Source: Winogradskyella sp. (GTDB taxonomy: Bacteria; Bacteroidota; Bacteroidia; Flavobacteriales; Flavobacteriaceae). From it: a DNA stretch of 64,000 nt. The DNA lies in assembly GCF_016744625.1 (NCBI RefSeq), contig NZ_JADGDZ010000002.1, forward strand, positions 1 to 64,000, read 5' to 3'. Both the position numbers and the translations under genes were made by a program. How positions within the stretch are numbered: the first letter of the stretch is position 1; each line of letters begins with the position of its first letter. Positions 52,135 to 61,741 of this stretch are shown in pieces. Below the pieces are notes generated by a model. It saw nothing but the letters and a program-made list of their open reading frames with translations, did no database searches and had not been told where the DNA came from.

Positions 52135-53433
52135 ATGCTTCATAAGAGAATCATTAATAGACAGGTAAATAAGCACTTTACATATAAAGATATTGAAAGA
52201 TGTATTAAAGAAGCGGCACTTATGGAAAGCGGCGTCGTACCTCACACGGATGCTATTGTAGATGGTTTGCTAAAGTACTATTTAGAACACCCAAGAGAAG
52301 AACGCTTTAAGTATGCATTAACCGATTTCGCACTCAAATTCGTCAAACTTTTAGATAATAAACTTTATAGTCCGTACGCAAAATTTCCGTTACGTGATAC
52401 TTTTAAAAAACTTGCAGATTTTAAATCTGCAGAAATTAAAAGTATAGATGATTTTAATAGATGGTATGAATTCAATTTTGAAGGAAACAGCGGTACCGTT
52501 ATTATAGATCATCTAGAGGCATTAAAGGATTACGTAAATAAAGCTATTGATGAGCTTAATGCATACATTAATCAAGATCAAGATTCTGCATTAAAAACAG
52601 CAGAAAACGTTTCTATTTTATTTGAGAAAATCACTGCAAAAAGTGAGGAGATAAAAGACACTCTTTTAATAAGCAACAGTCTTGATGAAGAAATAGAAAA
52701 GGTTGTAAACTACTTTCTAAGGAAGAAAAATAGTCTTCCTGATAATAAAACGCCTAAGCAAAAAGAAGCGCATAAAATTTTAAGAGAGGAATACGATAGA
52801 GCTGTAGAAATTAAGAAAAAGGTAGATGACTTTTTTGTTGAAGTTGAATATAAACTGGGACAGTTATTAGACAGATCTGCCTATGCAAGTACGCAACTTA
52901 TAACGGTACAAGATAATTTTAAAAATAAATCTGCAGTTAGAATTAATATCAAGCGCCTCTTGAAGTTTACATTAGAGCAAGCCAAATTTTCAAAAAAAGA
53001 AGGTTTCTTATTACCTGAACATTTCCCAATTAAGTCTGTAGTATCTGAACGTTTTAAACATATTGGTTTGGTTTATTATGAAGAATTTGGTCTTCAGAAA
53101 AGCTACGTTATTGAGCCTAAGACTAATGAAGCACATCTTAAATCACAAGTTTTGAAACTGGATACAGAATTAACAAGGCAAGAGAATACCGCAAAATGGG
53201 TTAATCTATTCAAAAAGCAGTTGCAAAAAGAAAGAGAGATTGATTTTAGCAATCATTTTTACGATATCGCATTGAAAGAAAATGATACTTTAATTGCACT
53301 TAAAGTAGGGTTTGAACTTGTAGAGTTTGCAAGACATAATAAAGAGTATGAAATTAAAATAGACAGAGAAATACCAGAATCCTCGCTGTCACAAAATATT
53401 GCATTATGGAAAATGAAAATAATAAAGAGATAA
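52135..53433 (+). CDS. jetA: Wadjet/Mks-like non-SMC subunit (JetA/MksF-like)
   Basis: First of four overlapping genes; helical coiled-coil protein; identity mainly from operon context. The frame is open upstream to about 52045 without an ATG. Confidence 0.7.
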   Translation: MLHKRIINRQVNKHFTYKDIERCIKEAALMESGVVPHTDAIVDGLLKYYLEHPREERFKYALTDFALKFVKLLDNKLYSPYAKFPLRDTFKKLADFKSAEIKSIDDFNRWYEFNFEGNSGTVIIDHLEALKDYVNKAIDELNAYINQDQDSALKTAENVSILFEKITAKSEEIKDTLLISNSLDEEIEKVVNYFLRKKNSLPDNKTPKQKEAHKILREEYDRAVEIKKKVDDFFVEVEYKLGQLLDRSAYASTQLITVQDNFKNKSAVRINIKRLLKFTLEQAKFSKKEGFLLPEHFPIKSVVSERFKHIGLVYYEEFGLQKSYVIEPKTNEAHLKSQVLKLDTELTRQENTAKWVNLFKKQLQKEREIDFSNHFYDIALKENDTLIALKVGFELVEFARHNKEYEIKIDREIPESSLSQNIALWKMKIIKR

Positions 53434-54089
53434 ATCAAAATTTTTCGTTTTTTGAAAACGCCGACGTACAAGAATATTTTGCAGATTTGAATATTGAATT
53501 GCTATCTGGTAGGCACATCCAGAAAGATAGATTTTATCTCTACAAACTACTTAAAGATTACTACAACGAACTTTCGTTTTATTATGAAAAATTATATGGT
53601 TTAGAGCTATTAATGGAAACCAGAGAGAACTCTAAATACTACTATGTCGATTATCCCGATACATCTAAAGGAGCGCTTGCAAATCCGTTGCGCCACAAAA
53701 TGTTAACTCAGAAACAAACGCTAATAGGTCTAATATTACTTAATATGTATTATGAGCAGTATTTTGAAAATAAAAAAGAGGTACGCTTTGCGGACATTAA
53801 AAAAGAAATTAAAGAAAGTGAGAACAACATTTTGTACAAAAAATTATTTTTCAACAAAGTGCAAGACGATTATCTTGAGGGCGACTGGTCAATAAAAGTT
53901 ATAAAACCATTTAAAAGTGTGTTAAGAGAATTCAGTAGGCTAGGATGGATTACAAACCTGGCAGTCGAGGATGGCGAAGAAATTCATTTTGTGCTTCGTG
54001 AACCCATTATTAGGTTTCAAAAATTATATGAAAAAGAAATTACAAACTTCACAGAGTTCAGTGAAAAATACCTTAGCCAATTACAATGA
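53406..54089 (+). CDS. jetB: Wadjet/Mks-like subunit (JetB/MksE-like)
   Basis: wHTH-like protein, overlaps both neighbours. Confidence 0.7.
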   Translation: MENENNKEINQNFSFFENADVQEYFADLNIELLSGRHIQKDRFYLYKLLKDYYNELSFYYEKLYGLELLMETRENSKYYYVDYPDTSKGALANPLRHKMLTQKQTLIGLILLNMYYEQYFENKKEVRFADIKKEIKESENNILYKKLFFNKVQDDYLEGDWSIKVIKPFKSVLREFSRLGWITNLAVEDGEEIHFVLREPIIRFQKLYEKEITNFTEFSEKYLSQLQ

Positions 54090-57000
54090 TAGAATATCCT
54101 AGAATTTTTTCGTTATCTACGGTTGGTATTAGAAAGCACTATAATCAAGACTATTTACTGCATCGCGTAAGAACAGATTTTACCGGTAATAATGGTATTG
54201 GTAAATCGCTTATAGCAGACTTATTTCAACTCATATTTATTGGGCAAAAGAGCAAAATAAGTTTTGGTACAGAAAGTTTTAAAAACAAAGATAGGCACAT
54301 ACATACCATACCTTACGATACCGATGATGCCTACGTTTTTATACATATTGAGTTTAAGAAAAATGAATTTATAACCATTGGTACTAACATAGGTAACAAG
54401 CGTAGCAGACCTTTGAAATCTTTTTGGATATTAAACCAAGCCTATAATGATAATGACAAAAAAGACCTTGAAACTTTGTCACTTAACGCCGACCAGCTAT
54501 CATACAGTAAAGATTTTTTAAAAGATGGCCACTTTTTGCCTATAAGCCAACTTGCAAGACACCTTAAAAAGAATAAAAAAGGATTTCTGAAATCGTTTAC
54601 GGATGTAGAAGATAAAAAGGAATACTATGAATTTCTTTATTCAAATGAGCTTTTGCCCATAAATCTTGCGATTGATGAAAATATGGACGCTTTCGCGAAA
54701 GTGATACAATCCTTTTCAAAAGCAAACTCGTTAGATACTGAAAGCGATAAGATTTTAAAAGATTTTCTATTTGAAAATAGTTTGGACACGCTTCAGTCTA
54801 AATACCAATCAAACAAAGAGAAGCTTGAGAAACTAATAAATGAATACAATGAGCTGGATGAGGAAATACATACGATTGAATTAAAACAAGAAGTGTTAGG
54901 CGATCTTAAAGAGTTACAACAGCTTAAAAATGAATCTCAAAAAAAATACCTTACAGCAAAATATCACATCAATTATTTTAGGTATGATAAAGTAGCAACT
55001 AACTGCACAGATACTTCCGATAAGATAAAGAAGGAAACAGATTTTATTGGTAATTTAAAAAAAGGAGTCCCTAAAATTGAAAAACAAATAGGAATTACAA
55101 AGTCGGAATACGACACCTATTCTAATGCTCAAATATTCTTCATAAATTATAAAAATCTGTTCAATACAAGATCGAAAAAATTAGAAAGTCTTAACCAGCT
55201 TCAAAAAATGAAGCTACCTATAATAGATCAAGCAAATTTAGTTGAGATAGATATTGATGAATATGGCGACCAGATAATCATTGAAAAGATAAATAAGCTT
55301 AATTCAGCTTTAGAAAAATACGGCACGATACATAACATAAATGAAAAAACGCTATCGCAACGAAAAATAATAACAGAATACAAAGAGAAAAAAACCTCAG
55401 AGCTTGCTGATTTGGAAGCGCTTAATCGTATTCTTTCTGCTGGAGAAGATGGCTCTTTAATAGCACAAATTATAAAAAATGGTAGAAATCTTACGGTAGA
55501 AGAGGAAACGGTTCTGTTTGGGTTACTCAAAAATGTTCATTTGGAAAAACCAAATAATCCTTCTAAAGGAACACAATTCACTAAAGATAGTTCTCTTTTA
55601 AAATATGATAATATAGAAGACGATAAAGTTAATTCTGGTTATTGGTTCAAGGTTGGTGCTCTGCGAACATTCGTACCTTATTCCAATGAGAAGCAAATAT
55701 TTGCAGATACTGCTAAAATGAAAATTGCCAAAGAAAAAAAGCAGAATGCAATTGATGAGCAAATCAAGTCTATTAAAAATGAACTTGTCGAAATTTTGAA
55801 ATTTGAGAAAGGAGACGTTTATAATCTGTCATCGGTTGATGAGTTAAAAAATCTCAATAAAAATTTTAAAGACTTCTCATTATACGAATCCTCAAAAATC
55901 GCAATGAGTATAGCCGAAAGTCTTTCTACAAAGATCCTTACTGATCAAAAAGAGTTGGCGCAATCATTACAGGAGTTAGAGATGCTTGAAAAGAAAATTC
56001 CAATTAAAATTACTGATGAGAAAATAGACGACCAGTTAACGTCTTATATTCAAAAAATAGCTGCTAAAAAATCCGTTTATAAAGAATTACAAAACAAACT
56101 TAAAAACTCAAAATCTACAATAACCCAAAAGGAAGATAACTTAACTACATTAAACGAACTACTTACAGCAAAAGAAAAGGAAAGAGATGACTTAAAGAAA
56201 CAATACGAAGACGCGTTAACAAATTTTAAAAAGCATTTTAAGCTCTTAAATATTAACGATTTAAAACCTACCAACCTCGACTCGATTGATTTAGATGACC
56301 TTAGTAAACAACATAATAAGCACAAGGATAATTATATAAACGCTTATGGTAAAGCATCGTCTCAGTTTGATACTACAAAGGATGACTTAGAAGTTAAAAA
56401 CCAGATGGATGATCAAAACTATTCATTTGAAGTTTTAGAATTAGTTCTTTTAGGTCCAAAAATTAAGCATACAGAAAATCTGGCACCAGCACTTAAAAAA
56501 TCCAATCAAAACAGAACTAAAGTAATGCAGGCCATCACTCAGGCGATGCTCCGAATATTTAAGTTGACAAAAACAAAATATAAAGACTTTGAAAAAATAG
56601 TTGAAGATTTAAACGACTTCTTTAGTGAGCGACTTATTAGTGATAAATACAACTTCAAGATCGACTTCACACCTAATGAGACTTTTAAAATAGATTGGAT
56701 GAAAAATTTACAATCTTCCACACAAGCTGCATATTCAGAAGGAGAATTGCAATTTTCAGACTCAGTAGAAAGTTTTGTTGAGAAGATTTTCACAGAAGCA
56801 ACATCCTACAACGAAAAGATTAAATTTTCAGATCTATTAGACCCGAAAACGTATTTTGATTTGAGTACGAGGTTGCTTGACAAAGATGGAGTTGACCAAA
56901 CAGGAAGCACAGGACAAAGCTATACTGCGATTGTTTTATTAGGTATTGGGAGACTTTCTATTGTACAAAAGGAAGATAGAAAAGGTGTAAAGTTTTTAAT

Positions 57001-57256
57001 ACTTGAAGAAGTCTCAAATATGGATAAAGGTAACTTTAACACATTTCCTAACATAGCAAAAGAGTTTGGATATCAAATGCTAACGATGACACCAGAACCT
57101 TACGGATCTAATGAAAATGAAGGTTGGTATTTACACCATTTAATAGAGGGCTATGAAGACGTTAATATTAATTATGCGATGCCAAGCAGCTATTTTAAAA
57201 CAAATGAATCTAGAGAAGATTTATCAGATTACTTAAAAAATATAAATAAACAATGA
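54086..57256 (+). CDS. jetC: SMC-like ATPase (JetC/MksB-like)
   Basis: Walker A TGNNGIGKSLIADLFQL; long coiled coil; signature-like GSTGQSYTAIVLLGIGRLS; Walker B-like KFLILEEVSNMD. Confidence 0.85.
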   Translation: MIEYPRIFSLSTVGIRKHYNQDYLLHRVRTDFTGNNGIGKSLIADLFQLIFIGQKSKISFGTESFKNKDRHIHTIPYDTDDAYVFIHIEFKKNEFITIGTNIGNKRSRPLKSFWILNQAYNDNDKKDLETLSLNADQLSYSKDFLKDGHFLPISQLARHLKKNKKGFLKSFTDVEDKKEYYEFLYSNELLPINLAIDENMDAFAKVIQSFSKANSLDTESDKILKDFLFENSLDTLQSKYQSNKEKLEKLINEYNELDEEIHTIELKQEVLGDLKELQQLKNESQKKYLTAKYHINYFRYDKVATNCTDTSDKIKKETDFIGNLKKGVPKIEKQIGITKSEYDTYSNAQIFFINYKNLFNTRSKKLESLNQLQKMKLPIIDQANLVEIDIDEYGDQIIIEKINKLNSALEKYGTIHNINEKTLSQRKIITEYKEKKTSELADLEALNRILSAGEDGSLIAQIIKNGRNLTVEEETVLFGLLKNVHLEKPNNPSKGTQFTKDSSLLKYDNIEDDKVNSGYWFKVGALRTFVPYSNEKQIFADTAKMKIAKEKKQNAIDEQIKSIKNELVEILKFEKGDVYNLSSVDELKNLNKNFKDFSLYESSKIAMSIAESLSTKILTDQKELAQSLQELEMLEKKIPIKITDEKIDDQLTSYIQKIAAKKSVYKELQNKLKNSKSTITQKEDNLTTLNELLTAKEKERDDLKKQYEDALTNFKKHFKLLNINDLKPTNLDSIDLDDLSKQHNKHKDNYINAYGKASSQFDTTKDDLEVKNQMDDQNYSFEVLELVLLGPKIKHTENLAPALKKSNQNRTKVMQAITQAMLRIFKLTKTKYKDFEKIVEDLNDFFSERLISDKYNFKIDFTPNETFKIDWMKNLQSSTQAAYSEGELQFSDSVESFVEKIFTEATSYNEKIKFSDLLDPKTYFDLSTRLLDKDGVDQTGSTGQSYTAIVLLGIGRLSIVQKEDRKGVKFLILEEVSNMDKGNFNTFPNIAKEFGYQMLTMTPEPYGSNENEGWYLHHLIEGYEDVNINYAMPSSYFKTNESREDLSDYLKNINKQ
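54689..54702. repeat. Near-copy GCTTTCGCGAAAGT (AFAKV in the SMC gene)
   Basis: 13/14 match; perfect 12-bp palindromic core. Confidence 0.85.
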
Positions 57257-58194
57257 ATTGGGTCGCACTAAAATCCCTAAATGAACTTTATAGAGATAAA
57301 CAGACAAAGATTAAAGAAACTTTAATCAAGGACTCTTTGTTTCAACATTTACTGAACGATACTCAAGAGATAAAAGAAGGTTATAAAATTTATTATTCTG
57401 ATGATGAAGAATTTTTTGAGATGTATGAAGAAGAGCATTTAGAGAAATTTAATCAATACTATGATTTTTTAGAACATAATAAACTCTTAAAACCCCAAAC
57501 AAGATTTGAAGAGGCAGATATTATTGAGCTAATGGATATGAAGCGTCGTATGGATAATGGTCAGCTATTGCCAATACGAGACCAAATTGTCCAAAATGAA
57601 GATACTGTTAGAAATGTATCTTCTATGTTTTTTAAAAATGAAAAGTATTTGCTCGGAAAGAAATCGCTCATAGATGCCATAAAACAAATACTTCAAATTG
57701 AAGAACTTGCAGATGATAAAGATCAGCAGTATATGTACAAGCTACTATGCGAGAAAGCTAATCTAATAATACTTTGTGAAAATTTAGACTTTTTAAAAAA
57801 GCCATCATTACCACAAAAATATGGGTATGAATTATGGTATGCTGGCGGTAAAAATATTGATAAATTAAAATTCACAGATAACAGAGGTTTACCAATTTAT
57901 TACTCCGCAGACTGGGATTATGATGGCTTACTCATTTTTAATATGATAAAAAAAATTATCCCTAATATTAAGTTGTTATATCCAACCGCAAATCCAAAAA
58001 GCATCGTAAAGTCGGAACATAAAAGCCTATGGGCAGATATGGATAATCCTGAAAATTATTCTAATCTTGACATAAAAGACTTAGATACAAAGCATAAAAC
58101 TATTTTAAAGAAATTAATAGAAAATAACCAGTGGATTACCGAAGAGGATAATAATCTGAAAGAAATGGTATCATTAGTCTTTAATTCCAATTAA
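57253..58194 (+). CDS. jetD: Toprim-type nuclease subunit (JetD/MksG-like)
   Basis: C-terminal Toprim-like ILCENLDFL ... YSADWDYDGLLIFNMIKK; ATGA overlap with the SMC gene. Confidence 0.8.
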   Translation: MNWVALKSLNELYRDKQTKIKETLIKDSLFQHLLNDTQEIKEGYKIYYSDDEEFFEMYEEEHLEKFNQYYDFLEHNKLLKPQTRFEEADIIELMDMKRRMDNGQLLPIRDQIVQNEDTVRNVSSMFFKNEKYLLGKKSLIDAIKQILQIEELADDKDQQYMYKLLCEKANLIILCENLDFLKKPSLPQKYGYELWYAGGKNIDKLKFTDNRGLPIYYSADWDYDGLLIFNMIKKIIPNIKLLYPTANPKSIVKSEHKSLWADMDNPENYSNLDIKDLDTKHKTILKKLIENNQWITEEDNNLKEMVSLVFNSN

Positions 58195-58904
58195 ACAATC
58201 TCAATAGTATCTTCAGATCTATCATCAAAAAAATAAATACGATCAAAACCGTTTTTATCAATTGATGACCTATCGAGTAAATCGAATCTGTATCCTGATG
58301 ATCGATGACCTAAGCCAGCAATAATAACAAGCCATTTTTCATCAATATTATTTGGGTATTGGGTAATTAGACTGGCTTTGTGATTTATTACAAGTTGTAC
58401 ATCTTTGTAATCTATTGGCTTTACCAGATATGCACCTACGGATTGCCAGTTACTCCAAGTAGTATCTGAGCTCACATTGATACTATCTACAAATTCATTT
58501 TCTAACTTGCAATGTTTAGTACTAACTCTAAAATCTCTTCCCTTATTTGCTAAATAAATAGTTTCTACAAGACTGAAAAACAAGTCAATATAATGGTTTT
58601 TAGAATGTCGCTTGTCCATCACGGCATCAGAGTACCTGAACATACATTGCAACTCCACATCGTACTTATCCTCAAATTTAAGGCGTGCTGCATCGATAAT
58701 ACTTTGCCGGTAGACTTCAATCATTTTACTTTGATTGTTAATGAATCTCGTATGTTCTATCGATATGATTTTATCAGTCGTCTCCGCAGTAAAATCTGGT
58801 GTTTCAGACGCTTCTCATGTCTGAAATATGATACCGTGCTTCACGTTAGATATAAAGCGTTCAATCTGTAGTTGCTCAATTTCCTTTGCCCTAATTCTTG
58901 TCAC
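58191..58904 (-). pseudogene. Possible nuclease-like gene interrupted by in-frame TGA (58815-58817); intact downstream part is ORF 58191-58724
   Basis: Same frame reads VTRIRAKEIEQLQIERFISNVKHGIIFQT*EASETPDFTAETTDKIISIEHTRFINNQSKMIEVYRQ.... Confidence 0.5.
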
Positions 58905-58944
58905 AATACTTTTTTAAGACAAAGTAAAGTAATTAATTTAAAAC

Positions 58945-59481
58945 CTAAACAAAAGGATTTACCTCCGCAGGTGTCCCACTTGGATAGCCCCAAGCCACAT
59001 ACTGCGACTTCATTTCATCTGTATCAAGATGCACAAAGGTTCTACCTACTCCAATGCGCTTAAAACCAACATCGCGAGCTACAGAGACTAGATGATTACG
59101 GATAAACGTAGTTTGAGCTTTAATATCTACAGCTTTACACGTAGGGATTTTATGAGACGAACTGGAAACGCCGCCTACTTTTTTGTTGTGTGAAGCGCTA
59201 CGAGCTCCAGAGTTAATCCATTGAAAAATAGGGTAGCCAGTTCTGGCTTCCAGTTGCTGAAGCATAAAGATTAATTGCCTATCCATACAACTACCAGAGC
59301 CAGGAAGATCTGGACTGTCAAAAACAGATAAATCGATAGGTCGTTGAGTCATTCGTATCACTCGATTTTTAATTGACTTTGTTTTTGATTTTCTGTAAAT
59401 AACAAAAGCACCTATCAGCAAAATTGACAAGGTGCCTAATCCAACATAGATATGTTGATTGTTACTTTTTACCACAGCCAC
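58945..59481 (-). CDS. Membrane-anchored M15-type peptidase
   Basis: N-terminal TM; SSSHKIPTCKAVDIKA and FVHLDTD zinc-peptidase motifs. Confidence 0.75.
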   Translation of the reverse strand: MAVVKSNNQHIYVGLGTLSILLIGAFVIYRKSKTKSIKNRVIRMTQRPIDLSVFDSPDLPGSGSCMDRQLIFMLQQLEARTGYPIFQWINSGARSASHNKKVGGVSSSSHKIPTCKAVDIKAQTTFIRNHLVSVARDVGFKRIGVGRTFVHLDTDEMKSQYVAWGYPSGTPAEVNPFV

Positions 59482-59608
59482 AACCTTTTGCTGTTTCTTT
59501 ACTTTTCTTGTATCTCAAGAATAAATCTGAACTTATTTTTACAGCGCTTAGCAGTATAAACGCCCCAAAAATATAGTTCAATGTGTTATTTCCTTTGTCC
59601 ACGTTCAT
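59462..59608 (-). CDS. Small single-TM protein with CGCGKK tail
   Basis: Start placed at MNVDKGNNTLNYIFGAF; overlaps both neighbours. Confidence 0.5.
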   Translation of the reverse strand: MNVDKGNNTLNYIFGAFILLSAVKISSDLFLRYKKSKETAKGCGCGKK

Positions 59609-59927
59609 TGTTTTTTTGTTTGTTATATAATTGAATTTCAGCTTCCAATTGCTCGATATATCTTTCAAGATCTGTTATACGATCCCTTTGTTTGGTAATC
59701 GTTTTATTCATCAAGGTATTCTTACTTTCCAGTTGTTTCAACCGTTTCTCCATATTTTCAGACCATAGCTTATAGTTTTCTACCACAAGACTATTGGCCT
59801 GAACATTGAGATTGCGTATTTCGGCGCTTTTGAGACGTCTTTGCGTCCCATATTGCAATAGCACTTCAATGAGTTTCCAAAACCCAGTAGCGCCCAGTAC
59901 AATTGCAAGAATTTTAATTAAGTCCAT
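59586..59927 (-). CDS. TM plus coiled-coil protein
   Basis: N-terminal hydrophobic helix then long coiled coil. Confidence 0.6.
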   Translation of the reverse strand: MDLIKILAIVLGATGFWKLIEVLLQYGTQRRLKSAEIRNLNVQANSLVVENYKLWSENMEKRLKQLESKNTLMNKTITKQRDRITDLERYIEQLEAEIQLYNKQKNNERGQRK

Positions 59928-59942
59928 TAGTTTTTAGATTAC

Positions 59943-59956
59943 GCTTTCGCGAAAGC
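59943..59956. repeat. Palindrome GCTTTCGCGAAAGC (intergenic)
   Basis: Exact; lies between two minus-strand ORFs. Confidence 0.95.
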
Positions 59957-59967
59957 ATCATTAAATT

Positions 59968-60498
59968 TTAAAAGGTGCTTGGTACTCGAGTTCGTCTTAC
60001 TATAACTGGCTCAGACTCTTCGATTTCGTCTTTCTCAATAACATCAGGTGGTAGCACAAATATTCCACCAGAAAACGGTCTAAACTTCAATGGAAGCTCC
60101 GCCACATACGGATTCACATTAAAAATGATTTCATCTTCTGGATCGTTAAAAATACCGCTTACAAATACACGACCGTCGTCATCTATCGCATAGTAAAACG
60201 GTTTTCCTTGACGGCTCAACAGTGTTCCTGTATGCTCGCCTTGTTGATTTTTGTTGATCGGTGCAGGTAGACTTAATTGCCAGCCAGCAATTTCCTTTCT
60301 TCCAGACCTTGAACGCAAACGAATGTCCTTGCCGATTACGATATTCTCGTTGATCACTGCATAAATATTACGACCAGGAGAGTGCAACATATCTGCATTT
60401 AATTGATTAGATGGCACACTCAGCTCTCGCTGAGTGTTTGCTATTAATCCGCCACCTTGTGCTTTTGGCACATTACTTTGATATCCTACTATACTCAT
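59968..60498 (-). CDS. Hypothetical protein, no predicted TM, possible structural protein
   Basis: 176-aa ORF within the collinear block; beta-rich appearance. Confidence 0.5.
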   Translation of the reverse strand: MSIVGYQSNVPKAQGGGLIANTQRELSVPSNQLNADMLHSPGRNIYAVINENIVIGKDIRLRSRSGRKEIAGWQLSLPAPINKNQQGEHTGTLLSRQGKPFYYAIDDDGRVFVSGIFNDPEDEIIFNVNPYVAELPLKFRPFSGGIFVLPPDVIEKDEIEESEPVIVRRTRVPSTF

Positions 60499-60926
60499 TA
60501 TTGTGCTATTATTATTCCGGTTAATACAAGTAAGCCACCGCCAAAAAACCAGCGCTCCAGCTTACCTCTTTTAATTTGTTTGTGCTGTCTCTTAATGGTC
60601 AAGTTCAGCTCTTGAATATGAGATTCATCATTATCCTGAATGACAACAAAATTCTCAACTTTACGCTCCAATTTAAAAATGATCGTATCCTTTTTTTGAG
60701 TGAGATACTGCCATCTATAATTGCGTAATTGCAACGTATCAATAATGCTATCTTGATAAAGACTGAACTCTAATCGCTTTGCCAAATACTTTGATTGTGA
60801 TAAGTCAAAACAGAAATATTTCTTATTGTTTAAGTCTTGTACTATCGGCTGTAAATCCTGAGAAATACTCATACAAGTCCAGAGCAGACATCCTATCAAT
60901 AGTATTAATTTTTTCATCCAATGCAT
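60498..60926 (-). CDS. Signal-anchored coiled-coil protein with C-terminal TM
   Basis: Hydrophobic N-term LILLIGCLLWTC; C-term GGLLVLTGIIIAQ; overlaps the upstream ORF by ~100 bp. Confidence 0.5.
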   Translation of the reverse strand: MHWMKKLILLIGCLLWTCMSISQDLQPIVQDLNNKKYFCFDLSQSKYLAKRLEFSLYQDSIIDTLQLRNYRWQYLTQKKDTIIFKLERKVENFVVIQDNDESHIQELNLTIKRQHKQIKRGKLERWFFGGGLLVLTGIIIAQ

Positions 60927-61173
60927 TTTGTAAATTTTGAATCGTTTTATGGCTTAAAACTATCTTACCAGTCAAGCTATCAGTTTGCTTTTTAAGCTTT
61001 TTTATTTCTTCATCAAGGCTTACGTTTTCAACCGTAAGTAGTTCGTTTTCCTTTTCAAGTTTTAGTATGGTTTCATTGTTCAAAGCTTCCTCTTGCGGAA
61101 TGATGTAAAAGATGAGCAAGACAAGAATCCCTGCAATCCAAAGCACTAATAAAAAAGGTTTCCAAAACTTCAT
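60823..61173 (-). CDS. Spanin-like (i-spanin-type) TM coiled-coil protein
   Basis: N-terminal TM LVLWIAGILVLLIFYII followed by coiled coil. Confidence 0.45.
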   Translation of the reverse strand: MKFWKPFLLVLWIAGILVLLIFYIIPQEEALNNETILKLEKENELLTVENVSLDEEIKKLKKQTDSLTGKIVLSHKTIQNLQNALDEKINTIDRMSALDLYEYFSGFTADSTRLKQ

Positions 61174-61496
61174 TACTCCTTGGGTTTCGTTTGAAATAGT
61201 TTGTTTAAAAATTTCTCTAATAAGAGTTTATGAAACACCAGCGCAAAAGCAAACGATTGTAATAAACATTCAATCATCTTGATTTGATAACCTCGTATGA
61301 AGTACAGAGCGACTCCGTAAATAATGCCGATGATGAGCACACGATAGCGTGTTGCTATTTTAAGCTTAAAAACTTCATAAAAGAAGTTAGTTGAGCGGTA
61401 ATGGTTGAGACCATAAGCAATAACGATGAATGTGAAAATGTAAGCCCAATCCAGGCTATTTAAATAATTGGAGATGTGTGATAAAATTTCGATCAT
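61173..61496 (-). CDS. Holin-like multi-TM protein
   Basis: ~3 hydrophobic segments, charged C-terminus. Confidence 0.4.
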   Translation of the reverse strand: MIEILSHISNYLNSLDWAYIFTFIVIAYGLNHYRSTNFFYEVFKLKIATRYRVLIIGIIYGVALYFIRGYQIKMIECLLQSFAFALVFHKLLLEKFLNKLFQTKPKE

Positions 61497-61741
61497 TTTA
61501 ATTGTGTTTTTAGGGTTTCTTTTATGCTTTTAATATCTGCTTGCAACGCAGCTATTTGATGATTTGGAAATAGATTCTTAGTTAAATGTACTACTACCAC
61601 TATAGTTGCTCCCGAAGCCAATAGAGCAAGCACAATTTTGGTTAATGTTTGATTGGTAAGCGTTACTGTGACTTCGGTCTTGATACCGTCTTTATCTACC
61701 AGACCATCTATTAAATCTTTAATGCTTCGCTTTTCTGCCAT
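61493..61741 (-). CDS. Small single-TM protein
   Basis: TM LTKIVLALLASGATIVVVVHL. Confidence 0.55.
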   Translation of the reverse strand: MAEKRSIKDLIDGLVDKDGIKTEVTVTLTNQTLTKIVLALLASGATIVVVVHLTKNLFPNHQIAALQADIKSIKETLKTQLK

